Shown here: piece by piece, positions 47,477-56,226 of the stretch
Numbering within the stretch: the first letter of the stretch is position 1
How the letters are laid out: every line of letters begins with the position of its first letter
Source of the DNA: Sorangium cellulosum So0157-2
Lineage (GTDB): Bacteria > Myxococcota_A > Polyangia > Polyangiales > Polyangiaceae
NCBI RefSeq assembly: GCF_000418325.1
Contig: NC_021658.1
Location: forward strand, 12,063,501-12,127,500
Length of the DNA: 64,000 bases
Direction: 5' to 3'
Translations under genes and position numbers: made by a program
The notes under the pieces: generated by a model
What the model saw: the letters and a program-made list of their open reading frames with translations, nothing else
What the model was told of the DNA's origin: nothing
Database searches by the model: none

Positions 47477-48085
47477 ATGGAGCTCCCCCCGATCGTCCTC
47501 GCAGGCAGAGCCGTCCTGCGGAAGCCCGCCGCGCTCGTCCCGCCCGAGGAGATCGGGACGAAGCAGCTCAAGCAGCTCGTCTCGACGATGGTCGCGGTCA
47601 TGCGCAAGGCGCCCGGCGTGGGGCTCGCCGCGCCGCAGATCGGCGTCGGCCAGCAGGTGATCGTGCTCGAGGACAGCGAGGCGCTGATGTCCCGCCTCAC
47701 GCCGGAGCAGCGCGCCGAGCGCGGCCGCGCGCCCTTCCCGCTGCAGGTGATCGTCAACCCGACGCTGAAGGTCCTCGCGCCGTCGCCGCCGGCGGCGGGC
47801 GCGGGGCGGGCGACGTTCTTCGAGGGCTGCCTGAGCGTCCCGGGCTACATGGCGCTGGTCGAGCGGGATCTGTCGGTCGAGGTGAGCGGCGTGGACGCGG
47901 ACGGCAAGGAGGTCCGCTGGCAGGCGACCGGCTGGCCCGCGCGGATCCTCCAGCACGAGGTCGATCACCTCCGCGGCACGCTGTACGTCGATCGCATGAT
48001 CTCGCGATCCTTCTGCAGCAACGAGGAGGCGAAGGTCCTGCTCGGCCAGTCGGTCGCCGAGGCGCGGGCCGCGCTCGGCGCGTGA
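47477..48085 (+). CDS. def: Peptide deformylase
   Basis: A 202-residue metalloenzyme that removes the N-formyl group from nascent proteins. All three motifs are intact: GVGLAAPQIG (motif 1), EGCLS with C118 (motif 2), and QHEVDHLRG with H160, E161 and H164 (motif 3). The frame is open far upstream because it shadows the RND gene; ATG 47477 begins the true protein. No fmt gene is nearby. Confidence 0.95.
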   Translation: MELPPIVLAGRAVLRKPAALVPPEEIGTKQLKQLVSTMVAVMRKAPGVGLAAPQIGVGQQVIVLEDSEALMSRLTPEQRAERGRAPFPLQVIVNPTLKVLAPSPPAAGAGRATFFEGCLSVPGYMALVERDLSVEVSGVDADGKEVRWQATGWPARILQHEVDHLRGTLYVDRMISRSFCSNEEAKVLLGQSVAEARAALGA

Positions 48086-48136
48086 CCGCGGCGCGGCGCG
48101 TTCACAGACGCGCGCGCTCGCCCGTCGGACGCGCGC

Positions 48137-49594
48137 TCAGGGCGACGCGCCGGCGCCGCGCCCGGCGAGCTCTTCCACAATCCGCTCCATCCTGATCCCG
48201 CGCGAGCCCTTCACGAGCACCAGATCGCCGCGCTCGACGATCTGAAGCGCCCGGCTCGCGGCGGCGCTCGCGTCGCCGGCGAACCACGCGCGCACGCCGG
48301 CCGCCTCGGCGGCGCGCGCGATCCGCGCCGCCTCGCCGCCGACGGCGATCAGCGCGGCGGGGCGCGCGGCGCCGACCGCCTCGCCGAGCGCGTCGTGCTC
48401 CGCCGCCGCGAGCGCGCCGAGCTCGCGCATCTCGCCGAGCAGCAGGACGAGCCGCTTCCCGAGCGCCTCCGCCAGCTCGACCGCCGTCCTGAGCGACGAG
48501 CGCATCGACAGGGGGTTCGCGTTGTAGCTGTCGTCGATGATCACGGTGCCGTCCGGCAGCTCGCGGACCGACAGCCGCCCGTCCCCCGGCGGCGCGAGCC
48601 CCGCGGCGGCGCGCGCCGCCCGCTCCGTCGAGAGCCGCTCGCCGAGCGCCTCCTCCACCGCGGCGACGGCCGCCGCCGCGGCCAGCGCCCCCGCCTCCCC
48701 GAGCAGCGGGACCACGATCTCCAGCGCCTCCCCTCCCCGCTCGATCCGCACCGAGGTGCCGCGCACCCCGACCGGCCGTCGCCCCGCGATCCGGAGCTGC
48801 GCGCGCTCGCCGAACCCGTAGGTGATCCGCCGCGCGGCGCCGGCGCGCTCGAGCTGCTCGACCACCTTCGCGTCGTCGCCGTTGCCGAGGGCGACCCCGT
48901 CGGCCCGCAGCGCGGCGAGCAGATCCCCTTCCTCGGCGGCCACGTCCTCCAGCGTGCCGAGCCCCTCGGTGTGCTCGACGCCGATGGACGTCAGCACGGC
49001 GAGGTCCGGCGCCGCGATCCGCGCGAGGGCGGCGATCTCGCCGCGGTGGTTCGTCCCGATCTCGACGACGGCGAAGCGATGGCGGTCCTCGAGCCCGAGC
49101 AACGTCATCGGCAGCCCGATGGCGTTGTTCAGGTTGCCCGCGGTCGCGTGCACGTCGCCGCGGCCCGCGCCCGCGAGCAGCGCCGCGATGGTCCGCGTCG
49201 TCGTCGTCTTGCCGGCGGAGCCGCCGATCGCGACGATCGCCCGCGGTCCGTCCGGGTGCGCGGCCCCGCGCCACCGCTCGCGGTGCGCGCTGGCCAGCGC
49301 CCCGAGCGCCGCGAGCCCGTCCTCCACGAGCACCGCGCCGCCCTCGGGCGGCAGGTCCGCCTCCCGGGAGACGACGAACGCTGCCGCCCCGCGCTGCGCC
49401 GCGGCGCCGAGGAACCGGTGGCCGTCGAAGGTCTCGCCGGCGAGCGCGACGAACGCCGCGCCGGGCGCGATCGTGCGGCTGTCGGTCGAGATGCCCCGCG
49501 CCGCCGGCCCGGCCCTCAGCACGCGCCCGCCGGTCGCGCGCGCCAGCTCGTCGAGGGTGAACGGGGCAAGGTTCTGCGGGATCGGCGTCGCCAT
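48137..49594 (-). CDS. murF: UDP-MurNAc-tripeptide-D-Ala-D-Ala ligase
   Basis: A 485-residue Mur ligase. The N-terminal domain has STDSRTIAPGAAFVAL. The ATP loop is GGSAGKTTTTRTI, with NLNNAIGLP and EIGTNHRGEI typical of MurF. The C-terminal domain has DDSYNANPLSMRSSL, the MurF hallmark. It adds D-Ala-D-Ala to the UDP-MurNAc-tripeptide in the cytoplasm. It lies alone, outside a dcw cluster. It converges with def. Confidence 0.96.
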   Translation of the reverse strand: MATPIPQNLAPFTLDELARATGGRVLRAGPAARGISTDSRTIAPGAAFVALAGETFDGHRFLGAAAQRGAAAFVVSREADLPPEGGAVLVEDGLAALGALASAHRERWRGAAHPDGPRAIVAIGGSAGKTTTTRTIAALLAGAGRGDVHATAGNLNNAIGLPMTLLGLEDRHRFAVVEIGTNHRGEIAALARIAAPDLAVLTSIGVEHTEGLGTLEDVAAEEGDLLAALRADGVALGNGDDAKVVEQLERAGAARRITYGFGERAQLRIAGRRPVGVRGTSVRIERGGEALEIVVPLLGEAGALAAAAAVAAVEEALGERLSTERAARAAAGLAPPGDGRLSVRELPDGTVIIDDSYNANPLSMRSSLRTAVELAEALGKRLVLLLGEMRELGALAAAEHDALGEAVGAARPAALIAVGGEAARIARAAEAAGVRAWFAGDASAAASRALQIVERGDLVLVKGSRGIRMERIVEELAGRGAGASP

Positions 49595-49672
49595 CGCGGG
49601 CGATCACCAGCATGGAACGGGGCGCAGGGCCAACGAATCGCCGGCGCGCGGCCTCGCGCGCGTCGAGCCGCC

Positions 49673-50991
49673 TCAGCGCCGGGTCTTCTCCTTGTCGATC
49701 TCGTCGTAGATGTCGTCGCCCTTCGGCCGCGGGCGCGCGGCTGGCCGGGGCGCCGCGGTCGCGGTGGGCGCTGCGGTCGCGCTCGGGGTGGGCTCGGCCG
49801 ACGTCTCGGCGGTCGTCGGGGCCGGCTCGGTGTAGTCGATCGCGATGGGCCCGCCGCCGCCCATGCTCTGCCACAGCGTGATCCCGACGAGCGCCAGGAG
49901 GGCGATCGCCAGGATCACGCTGAGCACGATGATGACCGTCCTGCCGCCCTCGCGGCGCGGCGCCGTCACGGCGGGCGGCTTCTGCGGCTCCGCGCGCTCC
50001 TGCACGAAGCTCGACGGGAGCGCCGGCAGCTCGAGGCGCGCCGACGTGGTGGCCCACGGGCTCTCGGCGGGTGGCATCGCCGCGTGAGCCGCCTGGGGCG
50101 CGCCGGCCGCCGCCGCGCCGTCCCAGCCGCCGGCGGCGTGAGGCGCGCCCGCGGCGGACGCGCCGTCCCACCCGCCGCCCGCCGGCGGCGCGCCGGGCGC
50201 CGCGCGGGCGCAGCGGCCGAGGGCGGCCCGGCCGGCGCCGGAACGCCCGCGTGCAGCGAGGGCAGCGGCGTGCGCCCGGCCTCGTGGACAGGGGGGCCCG
50301 CCGGACCGAAGCCGGGGCCCGCGAACGCCGGCGGCGCCGCCGGAGGGGGCGGCTGCGCCGCGTTCGCGGCCAGCATCCGTTCCGTGTTCGGCGCGGGCTG
50401 GAAGGACATCTGGCTCGGGGGCGCCGGGTCCGACGGCGGCGGCGCCGAGACGAACGGGAGGCCGCTCGCAGAGAAGACGCCGCTCGTCGACAGCACGTCC
50501 TGCTGCGAGACGAGCCCGGGCGGGAGGGTCCCTCCGCGCGCCGAGACGTTCCCCGCGGGCGGCTGGGTGTAGCCGGACCTCGCCGCGGCCGGAGGGGAGG
50601 CCGGCGCGGAGAACTCGGGCGTCGACGACGCGGGCCCAGCGAGGCCGGGCGCCGACGGCGCGGGCGCCGCGAACGCGGGCGGCGACGGCGGCGCCGCGAA
50701 CGCGGGCGGCGATGGCGCCGGCCCGGGATACGCCGCTCCGGAGGTGACGGGCCCGGCGAGACCGGCCCCGGACGGCGCCGGTCCCGCGAAGCCGGGTGGG
50801 CTGTGCTGCTGAAGCCGAGGGCTGAGCGCGTACTGCGAGGAGAGCGGGCGGAGGGCCCCGGGCGCCATCAGCGGCGCCACGGGCACCGGCCGGAAAGGGA
50901 TCCCCGATGCATGCGTCGATGCGAGCGGCCGGCCTGACTGCGCCGCCACCTCACCCTCGGGGGCTCCCCATGGAACGTGTTTGTCGGTCAT
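49673..50991 (-). CDS. Pro/Ala-rich single-pass membrane protein, reading frame broken near 50.2 kb
   Basis: The minus strand codes in one frame from ATG 50991 to about 50210 and in a second frame from about 50215 to TGA 49673. The first part is Pro/Ala-rich with repeats (PPAFAAP, GLAGPA) and then turns Arg-rich, which marks loss of frame. The second part opens with a repeated GGWDGA(S/A)AAGAP, has one membrane helix (TVIIVLSVILAIALLALVGI) and an acidic end. Joined, they would form about 438 residues. A one- or two-base indel in the GC run at about 50195-50225 separates them, either a real mutation or a sequencing error. Function is unknown. Confidence 0.65.
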
Positions 50992-51546
50992 CCGCGCGCC
51001 CCGGAGAGACCGCCAACGCGGCCCCTCCGCCTCACACTGAAGCGGAACAGCGCTCTCAATCTACCCCCAAGTCTCGGCGTCCGGCCATCCTTCTGACGCG
51101 TCGTCCCGCCCGTGAGGCGCTGCTGCGCCGGGGATGCGCGGCGCGGCGCCGCGACCACGGCGCCCGTTGCGGACGAAGGAGCAGCGCCGCGCGCTTCCCG
51201 GGCTCGGCCCGTCGAAGATCGAGCTCGTCCTCCGCCCGGGGGCGCAGGCGGCGGTGTGCTCGCGGCGCCGCCTGCGCGGGAGCGGGCGGCGCTCCCGGCC
51301 CGCGGCGCGCTCGCATCCGGGGCGCGGGGGACGCGCGCTCCGTCAGCAGCCTGCGCGAAGCCTCGCGAGCGCGGGCGCGTCCGACGGCAGAGCTCGTACC
51401 GAGGGGCTGTCCACGCTTGCCGGGAACTCTCGACATGGCGGGGCGCACGCCGCGGACGGGTGACGGCGCCCCTGCGGGGACGCGGGCTTGTGCCGCCGCG
51501 GGGCGGCTGTCGACCGCGGCAGCACAGTGCTATGGCTCGTCGCGAT
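50992..51546. promoter_or_regulatory. Divergent spacer with leuS promoter
   Basis: No gene is seen in these 555 nt; the frames on both strands are Arg/Ala/Pro-rich and motif-free. TGC-TATGGC at 51528-51536 is a clear extended -10 ending 10 nt before the leuS ATG. No T-box-like leader exists. Confidence 0.45.
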
Positions 51547-54096
51547 ATGGCCGCCGAGACGATGGGCCCCCGCACCTCCACCGAACCTTCTCCCAACGAG
51601 CCGCGCGAGCCCGCGCGCTACGATCACGCCGCGGTCGAGCCGCGCTGGCAGCGCGCGTGGGAGGAGGGCGAGACCTTCCGCGCCGTCCGCAGCGCGGGCG
51701 GCGCGCGCGAGAAGCGCTACGTGCTCGACATGTTCCCCTACCCTTCGGGCGCGGGGCTGCACGTCGGCCACCCCGAGGGGTACACGGCGACCGACATCGT
51801 GTCGCGCTACTACCGCATGCGCGGGATCGACGTGCTGCACGTGATGGGCTGGGACGCCTTCGGCCTCCCGGCCGAGCAGCACGCCATCGAGACCGGCACG
51901 CACCCGGCCGACACCACGGCGCGGAACATCGCGACGTTCAAGCGCCAGCTCAAGATGCTGGGCTTCAGCTACGACTGGTCGCGAGAGCTCGCCACGACCG
52001 ATCCGCGCTACGTGCGCTGGACGCAGTGGATCTTCCTCCAGCTCTTCAAGAACGGCCTCGCGTACCAGGACGAGGTGAGCGTCAACTGGTGCCCGGCGCT
52101 CGGCACCGTCCTCGCGAACGAGGAGGTGATCGACGGCAAGAGCGAGCGCGGCAACCACCCGGTCTACAGGACGCCGCTCCGCCAGTGGATGCTCCGCATC
52201 ACCGCCTACGCCGACCGCCTGGCGGAGGATCTCCGCCTGCTCGACTGGCCCGAGGGGACGGTCGCGATGCAGCGCGCCTGGATCGGCCGCTCGGAGGGCG
52301 CCCTGATCACGTTCGAGGTCAAGGCGTGGAGCAAGGGCGCGGTGAGCGTGTTCACGACCCGCCCCGACACGCTGATGGGCGTCACCTACGTCGTGCTCGC
52401 GCCCGAGCACCCGCTCACCAGCTGGATCACGTCGACGGAGGGCAGCGCGTCCGAGCCGCGCCGCGAGGCCGTGCGCGCGTACGTCGCCGCGGCGTCCAGC
52501 AAGAGCGATCGCGAGCGCCTCGCCGGGGCCGCGAAGGAGAAGACCGGCGTCGACACGGGCCTGTTCGCGGTGCACCCGATCACCGGCGCCGAGGTGCCGA
52601 TCTGGGTCGCGGACTACGTGCTCGGCAGCTACGGCACCGGCGCCGTGATGGCGGTGCCCGGGCACGACGAGCGCGACTTCGCGTTCGCGCGCGCGTACGG
52701 GCTGCCCATCGTCGAGGTGGTGAGCCCCGACGGCGCCCTGCACGACCACCTCGAGGCCGCCTACGTCGACCCCGGCGTCGCGGTCCGGAGCGGCGAGTTC
52801 GACGGGCTCAAGACGGAGGAGTGCAAGCGCGCGGTCATCGAGCGCCTCGAGGCGCTCGGCCGCGGCAAGCGCGAGGTGAACTACAAGCTGCGCGACTGGG
52901 TCTTCTCGCGCCAGCGCTACTGGGGCGAGCCGATCCCCATCTACTTCCCCGTCGAGCTCGCCGATCCCGGCGGCGATCCCAGGAAGGGCGACAAGCACAC
53001 GATCCGCTACGACCAGCCGATCGCGGTGGACGAGGCCAGCCTGCCGCTCGAGCTGCCGCCGCTCGCCGACTTCCGGCCTGGCGACGACCCGGCCGGTCCG
53101 CTCGCGCGGGCAGTGGACTGGCGGTTCTTCCAGAAGGACGGCGCGTGGTACGCGCGCGAAACGAACACGATGCCGCAGTGGGCGGGGTCGTGCTGGTACT
53201 ACCTGCGCTTCCTCGATCCGCAGAACGACGCCGAGCCGTTCTCGCAGGCGGCGTACGACGCGTGGATGCCGGTCGACCTCTACGTCGGCGGCGCGGAGCA
53301 CGGCGTGCTGCACCTCCTCTACGCGCGCTTCTGGCACAAGGTGCTGTTCGACCTCGGCCACGTGAAGCACCCCGAGCCGTTCATGAAGCTCGTCCATCAG
53401 GGCATGATCCTCGGCGAGGACAACGAGAAGATGTCGAAGTCGCGGGGCAACGTGATCAACCCCGACGACATCGTGCGGTCCTACGGCTCCGACGTGCTGC
53501 GGCTCTACGAGATGTTCATGGGCCCGCTCGAGGCCGTGAAGCCCTGGCAATCGGCCCAGATCCAGGGGGTGGTCCGGTTCCGGGATCGCGTCTTCGCGAC
53601 GTGCACGCGGCCGCTCTCGGACGCGATGGACGACGCGACGAGCCGGCAGCTCCACCGGACGATCAAGAAGGTGACCGGCGACATCGAGGCGATGGCGTTC
53701 AACACCGCGATCTCCGCGATGATGGTGTTCGTGAACCACCTGAGCTCGCTGCCGTCGCCGCCGCGCGAGGCGGTGCTCCGGCTGATCCTCCTCGTCTCGC
53801 CGTTCGCGCCGCACCTCGCCGAGGAGCTGTGGCGGCTCACGGGGCATCAGCGCTCGCTCGCCTACGAGCCCTGGCCCACGTACGACGAGGCGCTCTGCGT
53901 CGACGACGTCCTGGAGATCCCGGTGCAGGTGAACGGCAAGGTCCGCGGCCGGGTGACGCTGGCGAAGGTGGCCTCGGAGGACGAGGCCCGCGCCGCGGCG
54001 CTCGCGCTGGAGAGCGTGGCCGCGCTCTCCGCGGGCAAGCAGGTGAAGAAGTTCATCTACGTCCCGGGGAAGATCGTGAACATCGTGGTCGGCTGA
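51547..54096 (+). CDS. leuS: Leucyl-tRNA synthetase
   Basis: An 849-residue class I synthetase. The HIGH-equivalent is HVGHPEGY near residue 72 and the KMSKS loop is KMSKSRGNVINPDD near residue 628. A CP1 editing domain lies between, with TTRPDTLMG and AVPGHDERD, the latter containing the editing Asp. Length is typical. ATG 51547 is chosen because the -10 element overlaps the earlier in-frame ATG 51532; ATG 51562 is also possible. Next genes downstream are unrelated. Confidence 0.96.
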   Translation: MAAETMGPRTSTEPSPNEPREPARYDHAAVEPRWQRAWEEGETFRAVRSAGGAREKRYVLDMFPYPSGAGLHVGHPEGYTATDIVSRYYRMRGIDVLHVMGWDAFGLPAEQHAIETGTHPADTTARNIATFKRQLKMLGFSYDWSRELATTDPRYVRWTQWIFLQLFKNGLAYQDEVSVNWCPALGTVLANEEVIDGKSERGNHPVYRTPLRQWMLRITAYADRLAEDLRLLDWPEGTVAMQRAWIGRSEGALITFEVKAWSKGAVSVFTTRPDTLMGVTYVVLAPEHPLTSWITSTEGSASEPRREAVRAYVAAASSKSDRERLAGAAKEKTGVDTGLFAVHPITGAEVPIWVADYVLGSYGTGAVMAVPGHDERDFAFARAYGLPIVEVVSPDGALHDHLEAAYVDPGVAVRSGEFDGLKTEECKRAVIERLEALGRGKREVNYKLRDWVFSRQRYWGEPIPIYFPVELADPGGDPRKGDKHTIRYDQPIAVDEASLPLELPPLADFRPGDDPAGPLARAVDWRFFQKDGAWYARETNTMPQWAGSCWYYLRFLDPQNDAEPFSQAAYDAWMPVDLYVGGAEHGVLHLLYARFWHKVLFDLGHVKHPEPFMKLVHQGMILGEDNEKMSKSRGNVINPDDIVRSYGSDVLRLYEMFMGPLEAVKPWQSAQIQGVVRFRDRVFATCTRPLSDAMDDATSRQLHRTIKKVTGDIEAMAFNTAISAMMVFVNHLSSLPSPPREAVLRLILLVSPFAPHLAEELWRLTGHQRSLAYEPWPTYDEALCVDDVLEIPVQVNGKVRGRVTLAKVASEDEARAAALALESVAALSAGKQVKKFIYVPGKIVNIVVG

Positions 54097-54457
54097 CGCG
54101 CCCGCGCCGCCCGGCCGGAACGAACGACGACGCCGCGACGTCGTCGCGAACGGACGCTCCGAGCGGGCGGCGCGAGGCGGCTCTTCCCGGATCCCGAAGG
54201 TCCGCGCTCGCCCATCGTCCCTTCCCTTGGAGGATCGAGCTCGCCCATCGTCCTTCCCTGGAGGATCGATCGCGAAGCCTCTGGCTCCCTGCCGGCGCCG
54301 GGGTCGGGCGCTCGGCTCCCCACGAGCCCGATCGGCGCGGTGGCCGCAGCGCCCACCACAGCGCGGCGCAGCTCGGCGGGCGCGTGAGCTTCCTCGGAAG
54401 CAATCCTCTCCTGCCTCGAGGAACGCGGCCCATGCACAGCCCAGGCTGGCAGGTGCC
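54097..54457. other. Spacer with hairpin and two-copy repeat
   Basis: No gene is seen in this spacer. CGACGACG-CCGCGA-CGTCGTCG (54125-54146) is an 8-bp hairpin 28 nt after the leuS stop and may aid termination. A 31-33 nt sequence containing GCTCGCCCATCGTCC and GGAGGATCGA is present twice in tandem (54206-54238, 54239-54269). Confidence 0.55.
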
Positions 54458-55549
54458 GTGCAACGGCGGCTGGCCGTGTGCCGGAACAGCACCGCGTGGT
54501 GTACCCGAGCTGGATACCTCCTCGCCGCCGCCGCGCTGGCCGGCTGCGCGGGCGACGCGGGCGAGCCTCCCGCGCGCGGGGAGGACGCGGACGAGGCCGC
54601 GCTGGAGATCAAGGGAGGCTATCCCGACGCGGGAGATCGCGCGGTCGCCGGGCTGATCATCACGGATCGGAACGGCCGCGTCGCGCGCACCTGCTCGAGC
54701 ACCCTGATCGCGCCCGACCTGGTGCTCACGGCGCAGCACTGCATCGCGGAGGCGCCGAAGCTCATCTCCTGCAAGACGGCGACGTTCGGCGAGCCGGTCG
54801 ACGCCTCGCAGGTCTACGCCACCCTCGGTCGGGCCATGTGGGCCGCGGACGCGCCGTGGCTCGCCGCGCGCGCGGTGCTCAGCCCGCCCGACGGCAACGC
54901 CGTGTGCGGCCGCGACCTCGCGCTCGTCGTCCTCGCTTCGCCGGTCCCGAGCAGCGACGTCACGCCCCTCGCGCCCCGCCTCGACCGGCCGCCCGAGGAG
55001 AGCGAGGTCTACTCGGCGGTCGGCTTCGGCGACACGGAGGGCAGGGCGCGCGACGGCGGCGCGCGACGGCGCCGCGACGGGCTCCGCGTCGAGTGCGTCG
55101 GCTACGGGTGCGGGACGCAGGAGCGCGTCACGGGCAGCGAGTGGCGCGGCGAGAGCGGCATCTGCAGCGGCGACTCGGGCGGACCCGCGCTCGACGACGC
55201 CGGGCGGATCATCGGCGTGACCTCGCGCGGGCCGGCCGGCTGCACCGACCCCATCTACGGAGGGCTGATCGCCCATCGCGACTGGCTCGTCGCCGAGGCG
55301 ACGCGCGCCGCCGACGCCGGCGCTTACGGCGCGCCCTGGTGGGTCACGGCGCCCCGCTTGGCGGAGCGATCGCCGTCGCGTCGGCCGCTCGACGAGCGCT
55401 GGCTCTCGTGCGCCCACGGCCCCGTGGCCGCGGGCGGGGCCGCCTCCGCGCGCGCGCTCTTCGCGCTCTTCGCGCTGCTCGCGCTGAGGCGCGCCGGGAC
55501 GGCGGCTCCGCCGGCGCGCGCCGCGCGGCGGAGCACGATTTCCGCCTGA
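54458..55549 (+). CDS. Trypsin-like serine protease lipoprotein
   Basis: About 363 residues. The N-terminal hydrophobic stretch ends in ALAGC, a good lipobox, so the enzyme should be lipid-anchored outside the cytoplasm. The S1 catalytic triad is visible: His in TAQHC, Asp in GRDLALV and Ser in SGDSGGP. Several cysteines suit disulfides. The C-terminus has a Cys, a Gly/Ala stretch, a hydrophobic run (ALFALFALLAL) and an Arg pair, somewhat like a MYXO-CTERM sorting tail but not canonical. Start is uncertain: GTG 54458 with AGGTG upstream, or GTG 54476. Confidence 0.85.
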   Translation: MQRRLAVCRNSTAWCTRAGYLLAAAALAGCAGDAGEPPARGEDADEAALEIKGGYPDAGDRAVAGLIITDRNGRVARTCSSTLIAPDLVLTAQHCIAEAPKLISCKTATFGEPVDASQVYATLGRAMWAADAPWLAARAVLSPPDGNAVCGRDLALVVLASPVPSSDVTPLAPRLDRPPEESEVYSAVGFGDTEGRARDGGARRRRDGLRVECVGYGCGTQERVTGSEWRGESGICSGDSGGPALDDAGRIIGVTSRGPAGCTDPIYGGLIAHRDWLVAEATRAADAGAYGAPWWVTAPRLAERSPSRRPLDERWLSCAHGPVAAGGAASARALFALFALLALRRAGTAAPPARAARRSTISA

Positions 55550-55574
55550 TCGACGCTCCGGCGCACACCTCGCC

Positions 55575-55583
55575 TGCTAGGAT
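55575..55583 (+). promoter_or_regulatory. Extended -10 element of the lpoB-like gene
   Basis: TGC-TAGGAT lies within the 62-nt spacer after the protease gene. The predicted transcript start is about 22 nt before ATG 55612, which has GGAGTG upstream. This argues against the earlier in-frame ATG 55582, which lies inside the element. Confidence 0.5.
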
Positions 55584-55611
55584 GCGCCCGTCCAGACCCT
55601 GCGGAGTGTCC

Positions 55612-56226
55612 ATGCCCAGCTCGCCCATCATCCGTCCGGCCGCGCTCCTCGCGGCGCTCGCGCTCGCCTCGACGTCCCTCGGCTGCGGGCCGACCTACGT
55701 GCGCGGCAACCAGGTCGAGGGGCTCGACGACGCCGCGATGAGCACGGGGATCGACAAGCGCGACATCGAGCAGCTCCTCCACGAGAACCTGAAGTCGCTG
55801 ATGGCCTCGCCCATCGCGAAGGCGTGGGCGCAGGAGGGCTCGCGGCCCACGCTCGCCATCTACCCGCTGTCGAACCAGACGAGCGAGCACATCGACAGCC
55901 AGCTCCAGGCGCTCCTGTCGGACATCGAGACGTACATGGTCAACACGGGCCTCGTCACCGTGGTGAGCGTCGAGCGCCAGCAGCAGATGATCGCCGAGAT
56001 CGAGCAGCAGCACGGCGGCGGGTTCGATCCGGACCACATCGCCGAGTACAACCGCCAGCTCGGCGCGAAGTACTACATCACCGGCAAGGTCTTCACCTCC
56101 GACGAGCGCACCGAGGACGAGCGCCGCGTCCAGTACTTCATGTTCATGCAGCTCATCGAGGTCGCCACGAGCGCGGTGGCCTGGCAGAACAAGGCCGCCT
56201 TCACCAAGGCGCTCATCCAGGAGTGA
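55612..56226 (+). CDS. LpoB-like penicillin-binding-protein activator lipoprotein
   Basis: A 204-residue lipoprotein with lipobox TSLGC. The mature part follows LpoB proteins: an initial STGIDKRDIEQLLHENLKSLM helix, PTLAIYPLSNQTSEHID, the central LVTVVSVERQQQM, and LGAKYYITGKVF. LpoB proteins sit in the outer membrane and stimulate class A penicillin-binding proteins. Its TGA overlaps the ATG of the next gene (TGATG, 56224-56228). With the COG3014-type partner and PpiC lipoprotein it forms an envelope cassette. Confidence 0.87.
   Translation: MPSSPIIRPAALLAALALASTSLGCGPTYVRGNQVEGLDDAAMSTGIDKRDIEQLLHENLKSLMASPIAKAWAQEGSRPTLAIYPLSNQTSEHIDSQLQALLSDIETYMVNTGLVTVVSVERQQQMIAEIEQQHGGGFDPDHIAEYNRQLGAKYYITGKVFTSDERTEDERRVQYFMFMQLIEVATSAVAWQNKAAFTKALIQE

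Noticed and set aside
44407..48195. 1262-codon open frame on the plus strand
   Set aside because: It is antisense to the RND operon, composed of Arg/Gly/Ala/Glu noise, and only its region overlapping def is coding, in another frame.
50988..51596. 202-codon minus-strand frame in the leuS upstream region
   Set aside because: It has no motif, Arg/Pro/Ala-rich composition, no -10 element or ribosome site, and overlaps the leuS start.
51343..54612. 1089-codon open frame antisense to leuS
   Set aside because: It is a complementary-frame artefact: rich in Arg, Val, Asp and His as expected for the reverse of GC-rich codons, with no motif.
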